From: CAZKCI01 sp964551475
GTDB taxonomy: Bacteria > Auribacterota > Erginobacteria > Erginobacterales > CAZKCI01
Assembly: GCA_964551475.1 (NCBI GenBank)
Contig: CAZKCI010000058.1
Location: 1 to 27,887, forward strand
Direction: 5' to 3'
DNA length: 27,887 nucleotides
The number at the start of each line of letters is the position of its first letter. Within the stretch, counting starts at the first letter, position 1. The position numbers and the translations under genes are program-made. Positions 19,390 through 27,565 of the stretch are shown here, in pieces. Under the pieces are notes generated by a model. That model was not told where the DNA came from, did no database searches, and saw nothing but the letters and a program-made list of their open reading frames with translations.

Positions 19390-21390
19390 GTGAAGGCGCT
19401 CCGCTTCATGCCCCTCCTGGTCTTCGCGGTTGCCATCGCCACCTACCTCCCCACACTGACCCCGGAGGTGGACTTCATCGACAGCGGGGAACTCGCGGCG
19501 GCGGCCTGCACGCTCGGCATCACCCACCCCACCGGCTATCCCCTCTTCACTCTGATCGGCCACTTTTGGGCCAAGCTTCCGATCGCCGACCGGCCGATCG
19601 TCAGGCTCAACTTGATGAGTCTTCTTTTTGCCGCCGCCGCCGCTGGGATTTTCACTATTTTTACCAAGCATCTCCTGGACATCATCGCTTCTCTCCAATT
19701 CGCCCGCGAAAACGGCGGCAAAATAAAGAGAACTCCCGGACGTAAGATTGACGCCGAAAGGAGAACGGTCCTCTCCAATACCACGGGCACGGCAGAAGCC
19801 CTGAAATGGCTGGCGGCGGGGACGGCGGGATTGATACTGGTCTGGACGGCGACCTTCTGGATGACGGCGACCACGCTCGAGGTCTACTCCCTCCACGGCC
19901 TCTTCACCGCCTCACTCCTCCTCCTCGCCTTCCGCTACCACGGCGAGAACGATCCGGCCGTCGCCTTTCGCCGAGGCCTCCTCTTCTTCTTCGTCCTCGG
20001 CCTGTCCTTCGCCAACCACCTGACCACCGGCCTCCTCCTCCCCCCTTTCCTCGTCCTCTTCTGGGGTAAGTGGCGGAGGGAGAGAACACCGCTCCGGCGG
20101 ATCGTCCTGATGGCTCTCCCGGCTCTCATCGGCCCCCTCTTCTACCTCTACCTCCCCTGGCGGACGGCGGCCCAGGCGAAAATTATCTGGGGCATGCCGG
20201 ACACTCCCAAGGCGATCTGGGATTTCCTCACCGTCTCCGACTTCCGCGTCCGCCTCTTCGCCCGCCAGGCGGACGGCGAGCAGTGGTGGAAGTTCCTCAT
20301 CCGCCTCCCCGGGCGGACCGGCTATGTCTCCATACCCTTGATCGGAGCGGGGATCGCCGTGGCCTGGAAGCAGGCGCGGAGCCACTGCCTGGTCCTCTTC
20401 CTCGCCTCACTCCTCCCCGGCATCTACGCCTCCACCTACAACGTCCCGGACAACATCTTCTACTTCAACCCGGGGTTGATCGCTCTCCTCTCCTTCGCCG
20501 GCATCGGGGCGTTCCGTGGCGCGTCCTTTCTGGGACGCCGCGGGAGCCCCCTGATCGTGGGCGCGATCCTCCTGCCCCTCGCCTCCCTCCCCGCCTTCTT
20601 CTCCAACATCTCCACGGCCGACCGTTCCGGGAACTACTTCGTCCGCGATTTCGTGGAGAACCTCTTCCGCGCGATCAAGCCCAACGCCATCCTCTTCGCT
20701 CTCGACAACCACGTCATCCTCCACCCCCTCTACTACTATCAGAACGTGGAGGGCTTTCGCCTGGACGTGATCGTCCTCTCCAACCACGGCCTCCAGAAGG
20801 GCTGGTTCGGCCGGCAGCTGAGCTACCTCCATCCCGAGATCTACCGGGCCTCGCAAAAAGAGATCGAGGAGTACCGCGCCTACCTGGAGATGATCGAGTC
20901 CGGCCGGGCCCGGGATTACCGCCTCCTCGACGAGAAGTATTACCGGATGCTCGGAGCGATCGTGGCGGCGAACTTCGAAAAGCATCCGATCTACATCACT
21001 TCAGAGTTCGATCCCGAGCAGCACCGGGGGTTCCATCCCGGTCTCAAGCGGATGCCGGAAGGGCTGGCCTGGAGGCTCTACCGCGCCGGAGATACGCCGG
21101 AGGAGTTCCCCTACCGCGACTTCGCCTACCGCGACCTCCCCTATCCCCACTCCGACGCCGACGCCGCGCGCCACGCTTATCTCTACATGTTCAGGGAGAG
21201 GGCGCTCTACGAGGCGAGCCGGGGGAAGACCGACCTGGCCCTCCAATGGCTCGACCAGGCGGCGAAAGTCTTTCCGGGGGAGAAGCTCCTCTCCGATTCC
21301 CACAACGGGAGATGGGTGGTGCCCAACCGCTATCGGGAGGTGCTCTCGACGCGGGCCAAGCTGCTCCAGGCGAGGCAAAACAAATTTTAG
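19390..21390 (+). CDS. DUF2723 multi-pass membrane protein (GT-C/protein O-mannosyltransferase-like)
   Basis: A 666-residue protein. The N-terminal DUF2723 domain includes YLPTLTPEVDFIDSGELAAA and LGITHPTGYPLFTLIG, with the conserved D/E in the first luminal loop and a GHP/THP-type motif, followed by about ten hydrophobic segments to residue 420. The C-terminal 250 residues are soluble and presumably periplasmic; the last part (ERALYEASRGKTDLALQWL) looks like a TPR-type helix pair. The family is related to lipid-linked-sugar glycosyltransferases (TMEM260 is a known O-mannosyltransferase); the donor and target here are unknown. Start GTG 19390 gives a basic N-region; ATG 19408 is an alternative. 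No ribosome site is seen. It is convergent with frr across a bidirectional terminator. Confidence 0.85.
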   Translation: MKALRFMPLLVFAVAIATYLPTLTPEVDFIDSGELAAAACTLGITHPTGYPLFTLIGHFWAKLPIADRPIVRLNLMSLLFAAAAAGIFTIFTKHLLDIIASLQFARENGGKIKRTPGRKIDAERRTVLSNTTGTAEALKWLAAGTAGLILVWTATFWMTATTLEVYSLHGLFTASLLLLAFRYHGENDPAVAFRRGLLFFFVLGLSFANHLTTGLLLPPFLVLFWGKWRRERTPLRRIVLMALPALIGPLFYLYLPWRTAAQAKIIWGMPDTPKAIWDFLTVSDFRVRLFARQADGEQWWKFLIRLPGRTGYVSIPLIGAGIAVAWKQARSHCLVLFLASLLPGIYASTYNVPDNIFYFNPGLIALLSFAGIGAFRGASFLGRRGSPLIVGAILLPLASLPAFFSNISTADRSGNYFVRDFVENLFRAIKPNAILFALDNHVILHPLYYYQNVEGFRLDVIVLSNHGLQKGWFGRQLSYLHPEIYRASQKEIEEYRAYLEMIESGRARDYRLLDEKYYRMLGAIVAANFEKHPIYITSEFDPEQHRGFHPGLKRMPEGLAWRLYRAGDTPEEFPYRDFAYRDLPYPHSDADAARHAYLYMFRERALYEASRGKTDLALQWLDQAAKVFPGEKLLSDSHNGRWVVPNRYREVLSTRAKLLQARQNKF

Positions 21391-21421
21391 CCGCGAAAAA
21401 GCTCAAAAGGCGCCAAAAAAA

Positions 21422-21444
21422 CCGCGGACCCGAAGGGTCCGCGG
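21422..21444. repeat. 10-bp GC hairpin, same family as 14270-14291
   Basis: CCGCGGACCC-GAA-GGGTCCGCGG. The core CCGCGGACC/GGTCCGCGG is shared with the hairpin at 14270-14291. Confidence 0.6.
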
Positions 21445-21479
21445 CGACGGGGGAAATCCCCCGATCAGGCGGGTTGAAT

Positions 21480-21505
21480 AAAAACCGGGCCGCGGCCCGG
21501 TTTTT
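21480..21505. terminator. Bidirectional rho-independent terminator
   Basis: AAAAACCGGGC-CGCG-GCCCGGTTTTT forms an 11-bp stem with A and T tracts on both sides. It ends the rightward DUF2723 transcript and the leftward frr transcript; the frr stop TAA lies in the T tract (21504-21506). Confidence 0.88.
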
Positions 21506-22064
21506 ATACTTCCAGTAGCTCCTTCTCCTTCTTCCCCAGGCAGCTCTCGATCTCGCCGATGTACTCGTCGGTCTTGTCCTGGATCACCTTGAGGAGGCGG
21601 AACTTCTCGTCCTCGGGGACGTCTCCCTTCTTGTGGAGCTCGTCGATCTGGTGGTTGGCGTCGCGGCGGAGGTTGCGCAGGGCCACCCGCCCGTCCTCGG
21701 CGACTTTTTTGACCACCTTGGCCAGGTCCTGGCGGCGCTCCTCGCTCATCTCCGGGATGGGGATGCGGATGATCTTCCCGTCGTTGATCGGGTTGAGGCC
21801 GATGTTCGCCCGCTGGATCGCCTTCTCCACCTCGGAGAGCGCCGTGGGGTCCCAGGGATGGACGACCAGGAGGCGCGGCTCGGGGGCGTTGATCCCGGCC
21901 AGGTCGCGCAGCCTGGTCTTGGTCCCGTAGTAGTCGACCATGATGTTCTCGACCAGGGCCGGCGAGGCCTTGCCGGTGCGGATGGCGGAGAACTCGGTCT
22001 CCACGAGCTCCACCGACTTCATCATCTTGAGTTCCAGTTCGTCGAGGATTGCGTCTGCAGTCAT
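21504..22064 (-). CDS. frr: Ribosome recycling factor
   Basis: A 186-residue protein of normal length. Domain I helices start with FSAIRTGKASPALVENIMVD. The domain II strand region contains INAPEPRLLVVHPWD and the conserved IGLNPINDGKIIRIPIPEMS, and the long helix segment is RRQDLAKVVKKVAEDGRVALRN split around the usual KVA-E. With EF-G it splits the post-termination ribosome in the cytoplasm. It is last in the rpsB-tsf-pyrH-frr block, 101 bp after pyrH with a repeat in between, and ends in the bidirectional terminator. Confidence 0.97.
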   Translation of the reverse strand: MTADAILDELELKMMKSVELVETEFSAIRTGKASPALVENIMVDYYGTKTRLRDLAGINAPEPRLLVVHPWDPTALSEVEKAIQRANIGLNPINDGKIIRIPIPEMSEERRQDLAKVVKKVAEDGRVALRNLRRDANHQIDELHKKGDVPEDEKFRLLKVIQDKTDEYIGEIESCLGKKEKELLEV

Positions 22065-22085
22065 AGTTCCCTCCTCGCCCTCTTA

Positions 22086-22161
22086 TGCCACAAAGGCACG
22101 AAGGCACAAAGGAAGTTGATGGGGAAGGTTGGTTTCTTGGTGCCTTGGTACCTTAGTGGCA
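22086..22161. repeat. Imperfect ~26-bp inverted repeat between pyrH and frr
   Basis: The arm TGCCACAAAGGCACGAAGGC (22086-22105, continuing to 22112) is nearly complementary to 22136-22161. The arm itself contains AAGGCAC direct repeats. The repeat would fold in the polycistronic mRNA between the two genes. Confidence 0.7.
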
Positions 22162-22165
22162 ATGC

Positions 22166-22888
22166 TCAAGCCGAGACGATGGTGCCGAGTTTCTCGCCCC
22201 GAACCGCGCGGCGCAGGGCGTGCTCGGCCCAGAAGTCGAAGACCAGGAGCGGGACATTGTTCTCCTTGGCCAGGCCGATGGCCGAGAAGTCCATGATCTT
22301 GAGCCCCCGCTGGATCGCTTCGTCGTAGGTGATGGCGTCGAACTTCTTGGCCGAGGGATCCTTGACCGGGTCGGCGGTGTAGACCCCGTCCACCTTGGTC
22401 GCCTTGAGGACCGCGTCGGCCCGGATATCGCAGGCGCGCAGAACCGCCGCGGTGTCGGTGGAGACAAAGGGGTTGCCGGTGCCGCCGGAGAAGATCGCCA
22501 CCTCTCCCCGCGAAAGCGCTTCCCGGGCGCGGCCGGGATGGTAGGGCTCGGCGATGGCGCCGACGTCAACGCAGGAGAAGAGGCGGGCGGCGAGGCCGGC
22601 CTTGAGGAGGGCCTCGCGCAGGGCCAGGCCGTTGATCACGGTGGCGAGCATCCCCATCTGGTCGGCGACCGTCCGTTCGAGGCCCAGGAGGCTCGCGGTC
22701 GCCCCGCGGACGATGTTCCCGCCGCCCCCGACGATCCCCACCGCGGCGCCGGCGTCGACCGCTTCCTTGACGTTGCGGGCGACGAAATCAAGGGCGGCGA
22801 GATCGAAGATCTCCCCGCCCTTTTTACCCAGGGTCTCGCCGCTGAGCTTGATGATCACTCTCTTATACTTCGGAGAAGTCTTAGCCAT
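22166..22888 (-). CDS. pyrH: UMP kinase
   Basis: A 240-residue amino-acid-kinase-fold enzyme converting UMP + ATP to UDP + ADP. Visible motifs are IIKLSGETLG (residues about 12-21), VGIVGGGGNIVRG (UMP/ATP site), DQMGMLATVINGLAL, GGTGNPFVSTDTAA (about 142-155, substrate loop) and KATKVDGVYTADPVKDP. The hexameric bacterial type is implied by its length. It sits between tsf and frr, the order common in many bacteria. The 226-bp gap to tsf carries REP-like and 10-bp tandem repeats. Confidence 0.97.
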   Translation of the reverse strand: MAKTSPKYKRVIIKLSGETLGKKGGEIFDLAALDFVARNVKEAVDAGAAVGIVGGGGNIVRGATASLLGLERTVADQMGMLATVINGLALREALLKAGLAARLFSCVDVGAIAEPYHPGRAREALSRGEVAIFSGGTGNPFVSTDTAAVLRACDIRADAVLKATKVDGVYTADPVKDPSAKKFDAITYDEAIQRGLKIMDFSAIGLAKENNVPLLVFDFWAEHALRRAVRGEKLGTIVSA

Positions 22889-22892
22889 AGCT

Positions 22893-23038
22893 ATCGGGGC
22901 GGGACGCCCCTCCCACAGTTACGCCTTCGTTCGCTCCCAGGTCTTATCCGTGGGAGCGGCGTCCTCCGCCTGCCCTGATCGATCGGGGCCACGAGCCCTG
23001 CCGGCCTGGATCGGGGCAGGAATGCCCCTCCCACAGGA
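22893..23038. repeat. REP-like palindrome cluster between tsf and pyrH
   Basis: TCGGGGCGGGACGCCCCTCC (22895-22914) with CACAG following, then an inverted GTGGGAGCGGCGTCC (from 22951), and TCGGGGCAGGAATGCCCCTC (23014-23033). These are copies of the family seen at 2425-2625 and 14473. Confidence 0.7.
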
Positions 23039-23063
23039 TCAAACGATCGACGACGCCTGAGCA

Positions 23064-23113
23064 GCAACCCCTCGTAACCTTTAGTAACCCCTAGCAACCC
23101 GTAGTAACCTTTT
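23064..23113. repeat. Five tandem 10-bp units after tsf
   Basis: Units GCAACCCCTC, GTAACCTTTA, GTAACCCCTA, GCAACCCGTA and GTAACCTTTT end 1 bp before the tsf stop codon. Confidence 0.8.
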
Positions 23114-23114
23114 T

Positions 23115-23909
23115 CTACTCCCCCAGTCTCCACCGAATGAATCCCTTGACCGCGATCGCGGGGTTCTTCTTCTTCAAATAATCATCGACGCTCATCTTGG
23201 GGTCGCGGATGTAGGGCTGACCCATCAGGCAGAGCTCGGCCATCCGGGACCGCCACTTCCCTTCCACCACCTTCTCCCGGATCTTCTCCGGCTTGTCCGC
23301 CGCCTGCTGGCGGAAGATCGCCTTCTCCCGCTCCGCCACCGCGGCGGGGATCTCGGACTCGATCACGAAATCGGGGTTGGAGACCGCCACCTGCATGGCG
23401 ATCTCCCGGGCGGCCTCGAGATCGGGATGGGTGAGCTCGACCAGGACCGCCAGGCGCTGGTTGTGGTGGAGATAACCGCCGATGTAGTTGTCGCGGGTCC
23501 AGGAGATGGCCCGGCGGAAGGCGACCTTCTCTCCGGTCTTGCCGGAGACCAGGGCCACCTTCTCCACGATCTCCGGGTGGTCCTTGGCGGCTTCCCCTCC
23601 CTGGAATATCGCCTCGACCAGGCATTCGGCCAAACCCTGGAAGTCGGCCGTGCGGGAGACAAAGTCGGTCTCCGAGTTCAGCTCCACCATGGCGGCTTTT
23701 TTGCCGTCCGGGGAGACCTTGATCCGGAGCGCCCCTTCCTTGGCGGCGCGCGCCTCCCGGGTGGCGGCGCGGGCCAGCCCCTCCGCCCGGAGAAGGTCGA
23801 TCGACTTCTCGAAATCCCCCCCGGTCTTGGCCAGGGCCTGCTTGCAGTTGAGGATCCCGGCCCCGGTTTTTTCCCTCAGTTCCTTGACGGTTTTGGAATC
23901 AACCTTCAT
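23115..23909 (-). CDS. tsf: Elongation factor Ts
   Basis: A 264-residue nucleotide-exchange factor for EF-Tu. The N-terminal UBA-like part (VKELREKTGAGILNCKQALA) is followed by the EF-Tu-contacting NSETDFVSR motif (about residues 78-86) and two core subdomains with IGGYLHHNQRLAVLVEL; the C-terminal module has CLMGQPYIRD. Length is close to the proteobacterial type. Its start overlaps the end of rpsB by 11 bp, so the two are translationally coupled. Confidence 0.97.
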   Translation of the reverse strand: MKVDSKTVKELREKTGAGILNCKQALAKTGGDFEKSIDLLRAEGLARAATREARAAKEGALRIKVSPDGKKAAMVELNSETDFVSRTADFQGLAECLVEAIFQGGEAAKDHPEIVEKVALVSGKTGEKVAFRRAISWTRDNYIGGYLHHNQRLAVLVELTHPDLEAAREIAMQVAVSNPDFVIESEIPAAVAEREKAIFRQQAADKPEKIREKVVEGKWRSRMAELCLMGQPYIRDPKMSVDDYLKKKNPAIAVKGFIRWRLGE

Positions 23910-24753
23910 TCGGCTTTTCTCCCTCCACGCGCTTGCGGCGCGGCGTCTTGCCCGGGACCTCGGGGACCGGCGCCTTCACCGCCTCTACCGGATCCGGAAT
24001 GATCGTCACTTCTTTCGTTTCGGTTGGCGGAGGCGGCGTCTCCTTCTTCTCCGCGGGAGCCTTGGTTCCCCGGCGCGCCGTCCCCTGGGCCACCGCCTGT
24101 TCGATCAGGGACATGACGAGCTTGGTGGAGCGGATGCCGTCGTCATTCGCCGGGATGGGGTAATCGACCAGGGTGGGGTCGGCGTTGGTGTCCACCACCG
24201 CCACCACCGGAATGCCGATCCGGCGGGCCTCGCGAACCGCGTTCGCCTCCCGCATGATGTCGACTACGATCAACAGCCCGGGGAGATGCTCCATCTTGCG
24301 GATGCCGTCCAGATTGCGGTGGAGCTTGGTCTCCTCGCGGCGAAGCTGGGCCAGCTCCTTCTTCGAGCGCCCGGCCGAACCCTCGGGGGAGAGCATTTTT
24401 TCCAGCTCCTCCAGGCGGCGCATGGAGGAACGGATGGTGGAGAAATTGGTCAGCGTTCCGCCCAGCCAGCGGTCGATCACGTAGTGCATCTTGATCCGCT
24501 GGGCGGTCTCTTTGATCATCTCCCGGCACTGTTTTTTGGTGCCGACCAGAAGAACGTCGCGGCCGGACTTGACCTGCGCCTCGATAAAATCCAGCGCGAC
24601 AGCGAGCGCGCGGGCGGTCTTGCGAAGATCGATGATATGGACACCGTTGCGGGCTTCGAAGATGTATTCCTCCATCTTGGGGTTCCAGCGCTTGGTCTGG
24701 TGCCCGAAATGCACCCCGGCGTTGAGCAGATCCTGAATGTTGGCCTGAATCAC
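23899..24753 (-). CDS. rpsB: Ribosomal protein S2
   Basis: A 284-residue small-subunit protein. Conserved segments are LLNAGVHFGHQTKRWNPKM (residues about 8-26), IIDLRKTARAL, DVLLVGTKKQCREMI, RWLGGTLTNFSTI and the late PANDDGIRSTKLVMSLI. The C-terminal ~50 residues form a proline/lysine/glutamate-rich extension beyond the globular domain (about residue 233 onward), longer than in E. coli S2. The start is GTG 24753 with a strong AAAGGAGG ribosome site. It heads the rpsB-tsf block; in other bacteria S2 can autoregulate through the mRNA leader, but no such element was identified in the 72-nt leader. Confidence 0.97.
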   Translation of the reverse strand: MIQANIQDLLNAGVHFGHQTKRWNPKMEEYIFEARNGVHIIDLRKTARALAVALDFIEAQVKSGRDVLLVGTKKQCREMIKETAQRIKMHYVIDRWLGGTLTNFSTIRSSMRRLEELEKMLSPEGSAGRSKKELAQLRREETKLHRNLDGIRKMEHLPGLLIVVDIMREANAVREARRIGIPVVAVVDTNADPTLVDYPIPANDDGIRSTKLVMSLIEQAVAQGTARRGTKAPAEKKETPPPPTETKEVTIIPDPVEAVKAPVPEVPGKTPRRKRVEGEKPNEG

Positions 24754-24831
24754 ATTTCCTCCTTTAATAATTTTCCTCGAAAATATTTTCTGATTGCGGA
24801 AACACAGTTGACCTTGAAGGGCAAGCGGCTA

Positions 24832-24859
24832 ACTATACCAAAGCCTCCCCGGCGGGCAA
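24832..24859 (-). promoter_or_regulatory. rpsB promoter
   Basis: On the minus strand TTGCCC (24854-24859), 16-bp spacer, TATAGT (24832-24837). The start near 24825 gives a leader of about 72 nt that includes the AT-rich palindrome GAAAATATTTTC. Confidence 0.65.
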
Positions 24860-24884
24860 GGGAAATCTGGTCGATGGGAGAGGG

Positions 24885-25583
24885 TTAGGAAGTGGGTTTG
24901 GTCGATGGGAAAGGGTCAGGTGAGGCCGCCCGGTCGCATTCCAGAAGCATCTTTTCCAGCCGCAACGCCGTTTCCGTCCTCTTCTCCCCGTCCGTATCCG
25001 GCGGGACCAGGAGCGGCGGACCGAAGACCATCCGTATCCGCCCGAGGGGCAAGGGGATCCGCATCCGGTCCCAGGTCCTCGAGAAGACCGCCTGCCGCGT
25101 AGAAGAGGCGGAGGCCGGGACGATCGGCGCCCCGGTCAGGGCGGCCAGCGTGACGATCCCGGGCTGGGCCCGGTAGCGGGGGCCTTGGGGGCCGTCGGGC
25201 GTGACGGCGGCGTTCCAGCCGTCTTTGACCGCCCGGGCCAGGCTCAAAAAGGCCGCCTGACCGCCCCGGTTGGTCGAGCCCCGGACCGGCAAGAAGCCGA
25301 ACCGGGAGATGAACTCGCTGACCAGCGAGCCGTCCCGGGAGCGGCTCACGATCACCGCGATCCGGTTCTTATGGAAATGGGCGGTGTAGACGTAGGGCAT
25401 GAGGAAAAAGCGGTTGTGCCAGAAGGCGAAGATCATGGGCCGGCTCGCCCGGAGGTTCTCCCAGACGAAGGAATCGCCTTCAAAGGACCAGCGGGAGGTC
25501 GCCCCGACCAGGCGGACGAAGCCGGCGGCGAGCGTGGCGAAGAGGCGGGTGGACCCGGGGGTGAGGATCTTTTTAGCCTTCAC
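24885..25583 (-). CDS. DUF374 lysophospholipid/lipid A acyltransferase-like protein
   Basis: A 232-residue protein of the LPLAT superfamily. Motifs are FWHNRF (H56), SRSRDGSLVSEF (about 80-91), PVRGS (99-103) and TPDGPQGPR (128-136), the DUF374 version of the acyltransferase signature. The family is often found in lipid A or O-antigen gene neighbourhoods and is thought to acylate a lipid A precursor or lysophospholipid at the inner membrane. It lies 169 bp downstream of msbA, in line with that role. The start GTG 25583 has no clear ribosome site. The acceptor substrate is unknown. Confidence 0.88.
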   Translation of the reverse strand: MKAKKILTPGSTRLFATLAAGFVRLVGATSRWSFEGDSFVWENLRASRPMIFAFWHNRFFLMPYVYTAHFHKNRIAVIVSRSRDGSLVSEFISRFGFLPVRGSTNRGGQAAFLSLARAVKDGWNAAVTPDGPQGPRYRAQPGIVTLAALTGAPIVPASASSTRQAVFSRTWDRMRIPLPLGRIRMVFGPPLLVPPDTDGEKRTETALRLEKMLLECDRAASPDPFPSTKPTS

Positions 25584-25603
25584 GGGGAGAGGCGAGCGTG
25601 CCG

Positions 25604-25690
25604 CGATTTCAGATTTGAGATCTCAGATTTCAGACTCCCGACCGGCGATCTCAGATTTGAGATCGCAAATTTGAGATCTCGGATTTTAGG
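25604..25690. repeat. GATTTGAGATCTCAG-type repeats
   Basis: Several overlapping copies of AGATTTGAGATCTCAGATTT and variants, largely built from AGATCT palindromes, fill the space upstream of the DUF374 gene. Confidence 0.7.
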
Positions 25691-25724
25691 TTCGAATATG
25701 CACTCGCCCGCGGCCAGCAACCTC

Positions 25725-25755
25725 TAAGCCCGATGGATATAATCCACCGGGCTTA
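25725..25755 (-). terminator. Hairpin at the end of msbA
   Basis: TAAGCCCG pairs with CGGGCTTA (8 bp), then an A-C mismatch, TGGAT/ATCCA and a 3-nt loop. The msbA stop (25753-25755) lies in the stem. A U tract is lacking, so termination would be weak or factor-assisted. Confidence 0.45.
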
Positions 25756-27561
25756 AAGATTGAACTGCATATCATAGAGCCGCTTGTAGGGACCGCCCTG
25801 GGCGAGAAGGTCATCGTGCTTCCCCTCCTGGATGATCTTCCGGTCGTCCAAGACAATGATCCGGTCGGCGTGGCGGATGGTGGAGAGGCGGTGGGCGATC
25901 ACGAAGACCGTGCGGTGGGACATCAGACGGTTCAGGGCGTCCTGAACCAGCGACTCCGACTCGGCGTCCAGGGCCGAGGTCGCCTCGTCCAGGATGAGAA
26001 TCGGCGAGTCCTTCAGGATGGCGCGGGCCAGGGCGATCCGCTGGCGCTCCCCGCCGGAGATGGTGTAGCCGCGCTCCCCGATCACGGTGTCGAAACCGTG
26101 GGGAAGGGCCGAGATGAACTCGTAGGCGTTGGCGGTGCGGGCGGCCTCGATGATCTTTTCCCGGGGCGTCTCCTTCTTCCCGTAGGCGATGTTGCGGGCC
26201 ACGGTGTCGTTGAAGAGCAGGATCTCCTGGGTGACGATCCCGATCTGGTCCCGAAGGGATTTCAGGGTGACCTCCTGGACGTCGATCCCGTCGATCTCGA
26301 TCCTCCCCGCGGTGGGGTCGTAGAAGCGGGGGATCATGTTGACCAGCGTGGATTTGCCCGCCCCGCTCGCGCCCACAACGGCGATGATCTCGCAGCGGCG
26401 GGCCTCCAGGTTGATCCCCTCCAGCACCGGCTCCTTGCCGTTGTAACTGAAGCCGACGTCGATGAAGCGGACCGACCGGGTGATGGGCGGAAGAACGCGG
26501 GCGTTCGCTTTCTCCACCACCGTCGTCTCCATCTTCAGAATCTCGTCCATCCGTTCGATCGCCGCCGTGGAGCGCTGGATCTTGTTGTTGGCCCGGCCGA
26601 TCAGCTTGATCGGGCGGGGGATGGCGGCGAGGCTGGCGAGGTAGATGATGAAGATGCCGCCGTCCACCCGGCCCTGGAGGAGGGCTTTGCCCATCACCAG
26701 GACCACGCAGGCCGTGACCAGGACCACCACCAGCTCGGTGACCGGGGAGATCAGGGCGTCCCGGCGGGCCATGGACATCATCAGGCGGTAGAAGCGGTTG
26801 TTGTGATGGTTGAAGCGTTTCTTCTCGTACTCTTCCATGGAGAAAGCCTTGACCACCCGCACGCCGGTGATCGTCTCCTGGAGCATGGAGTTCAGGTCGG
26901 CGATCCGCTCCTGGGAGTGGGCGGACAGCTTCCGGATCTTGTTCCCGATCACGATGATCGGGGGCATGACCAGGAAAAAGAGGCCGAAGACGATCAGGGT
27001 GAGCTTCCAGTCGATGATCACCGGGATGATGACGAAGCCGACGATGTCGAAAACGGAGCGCAGCAGCATCTCGAAACCTTCGGAGACGCCGTTGTGGAGC
27101 TGCTCGGCGTCGAAGGTGATCCGGGACATCAGCTCGCCGGTCCGTTGCCCGGTGAAATAGTCGACGGAGAGGGTCTGCATGTGCTCATAGAGGCGGGAGC
27201 GGGCGGCGCGGACCACGCTGTTCCCGATGAACTGAAGGGTGATGTCGCTCATGTACATGAAGATCCCGCGCAGGGTGTAGATCACGACTATGAAGCTGAG
27301 GAGGTAGTAGAGAAGGCGCTGGTTGGGCAGGCCGTTGATCCAGTTGGCGAAAGCGTCGATCCGGCCCTGCAGCGAGGGGGCGAGGGGGATCGAGATCTGG
27401 GGGTTGAAGGGGTCGCCCTGGGCGATCTTCGACCAGAACGGCATCACCGAGAGAAGGCTGACCGGCTGGATCACGGAGATGAGCAGGGAGAGGGCGACCG
27501 CGAACGCGAGGAAGAGCCAGTAGGCCCTCAGGACCTTCAGGATTTTGAGATATGATTTCAC
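25753..27561 (-). CDS. msbA: Lipid A export ABC transporter (MsbA-type, fused permease/ATPase)
   Basis: A 602-residue half-transporter, homodimeric in the known family. The N-terminal part has six predicted membrane helices (to about residue 320). The ATPase domain has Walker A GASGAGKS (397-404), signature ISGGERQ (501-507), Walker B ILILDE (521-526) and switch H557 (IAHRLS). MsbA flips core-lipid A across the inner membrane. The lpxB gene directly upstream (4-nt gap) supports the lipid A role over a generic multidrug exporter. The start is GTG 27561 with a GGGA-type ribosome site; an out-of-frame ATG at the junction is followed at once by a stop. Confidence 0.9.
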   Translation of the reverse strand: MKSYLKILKVLRAYWLFLAFAVALSLLISVIQPVSLLSVMPFWSKIAQGDPFNPQISIPLAPSLQGRIDAFANWINGLPNQRLLYYLLSFIVVIYTLRGIFMYMSDITLQFIGNSVVRAARSRLYEHMQTLSVDYFTGQRTGELMSRITFDAEQLHNGVSEGFEMLLRSVFDIVGFVIIPVIIDWKLTLIVFGLFFLVMPPIIVIGNKIRKLSAHSQERIADLNSMLQETITGVRVVKAFSMEEYEKKRFNHHNNRFYRLMMSMARRDALISPVTELVVVLVTACVVLVMGKALLQGRVDGGIFIIYLASLAAIPRPIKLIGRANNKIQRSTAAIERMDEILKMETTVVEKANARVLPPITRSVRFIDVGFSYNGKEPVLEGINLEARRCEIIAVVGASGAGKSTLVNMIPRFYDPTAGRIEIDGIDVQEVTLKSLRDQIGIVTQEILLFNDTVARNIAYGKKETPREKIIEAARTANAYEFISALPHGFDTVIGERGYTISGGERQRIALARAILKDSPILILDEATSALDAESESLVQDALNRLMSHRTVFVIAHRLSTIRHADRIIVLDDRKIIQEGKHDDLLAQGGPYKRLYDMQFNL

Positions 27562-27565
27562 TCTG

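Noticed and set aside
23064..23113. CRISPR-like array
   Set aside because: Units are 10 bp with no spacers; this is a simple tandem repeat. No CRISPR array or cas gene was seen anywhere.
25725..25755. Strong intrinsic terminator for msbA
   Set aside because: The hairpin is real but lacks a U tract on the transcribed strand, so it is listed only as a low-confidence terminator.
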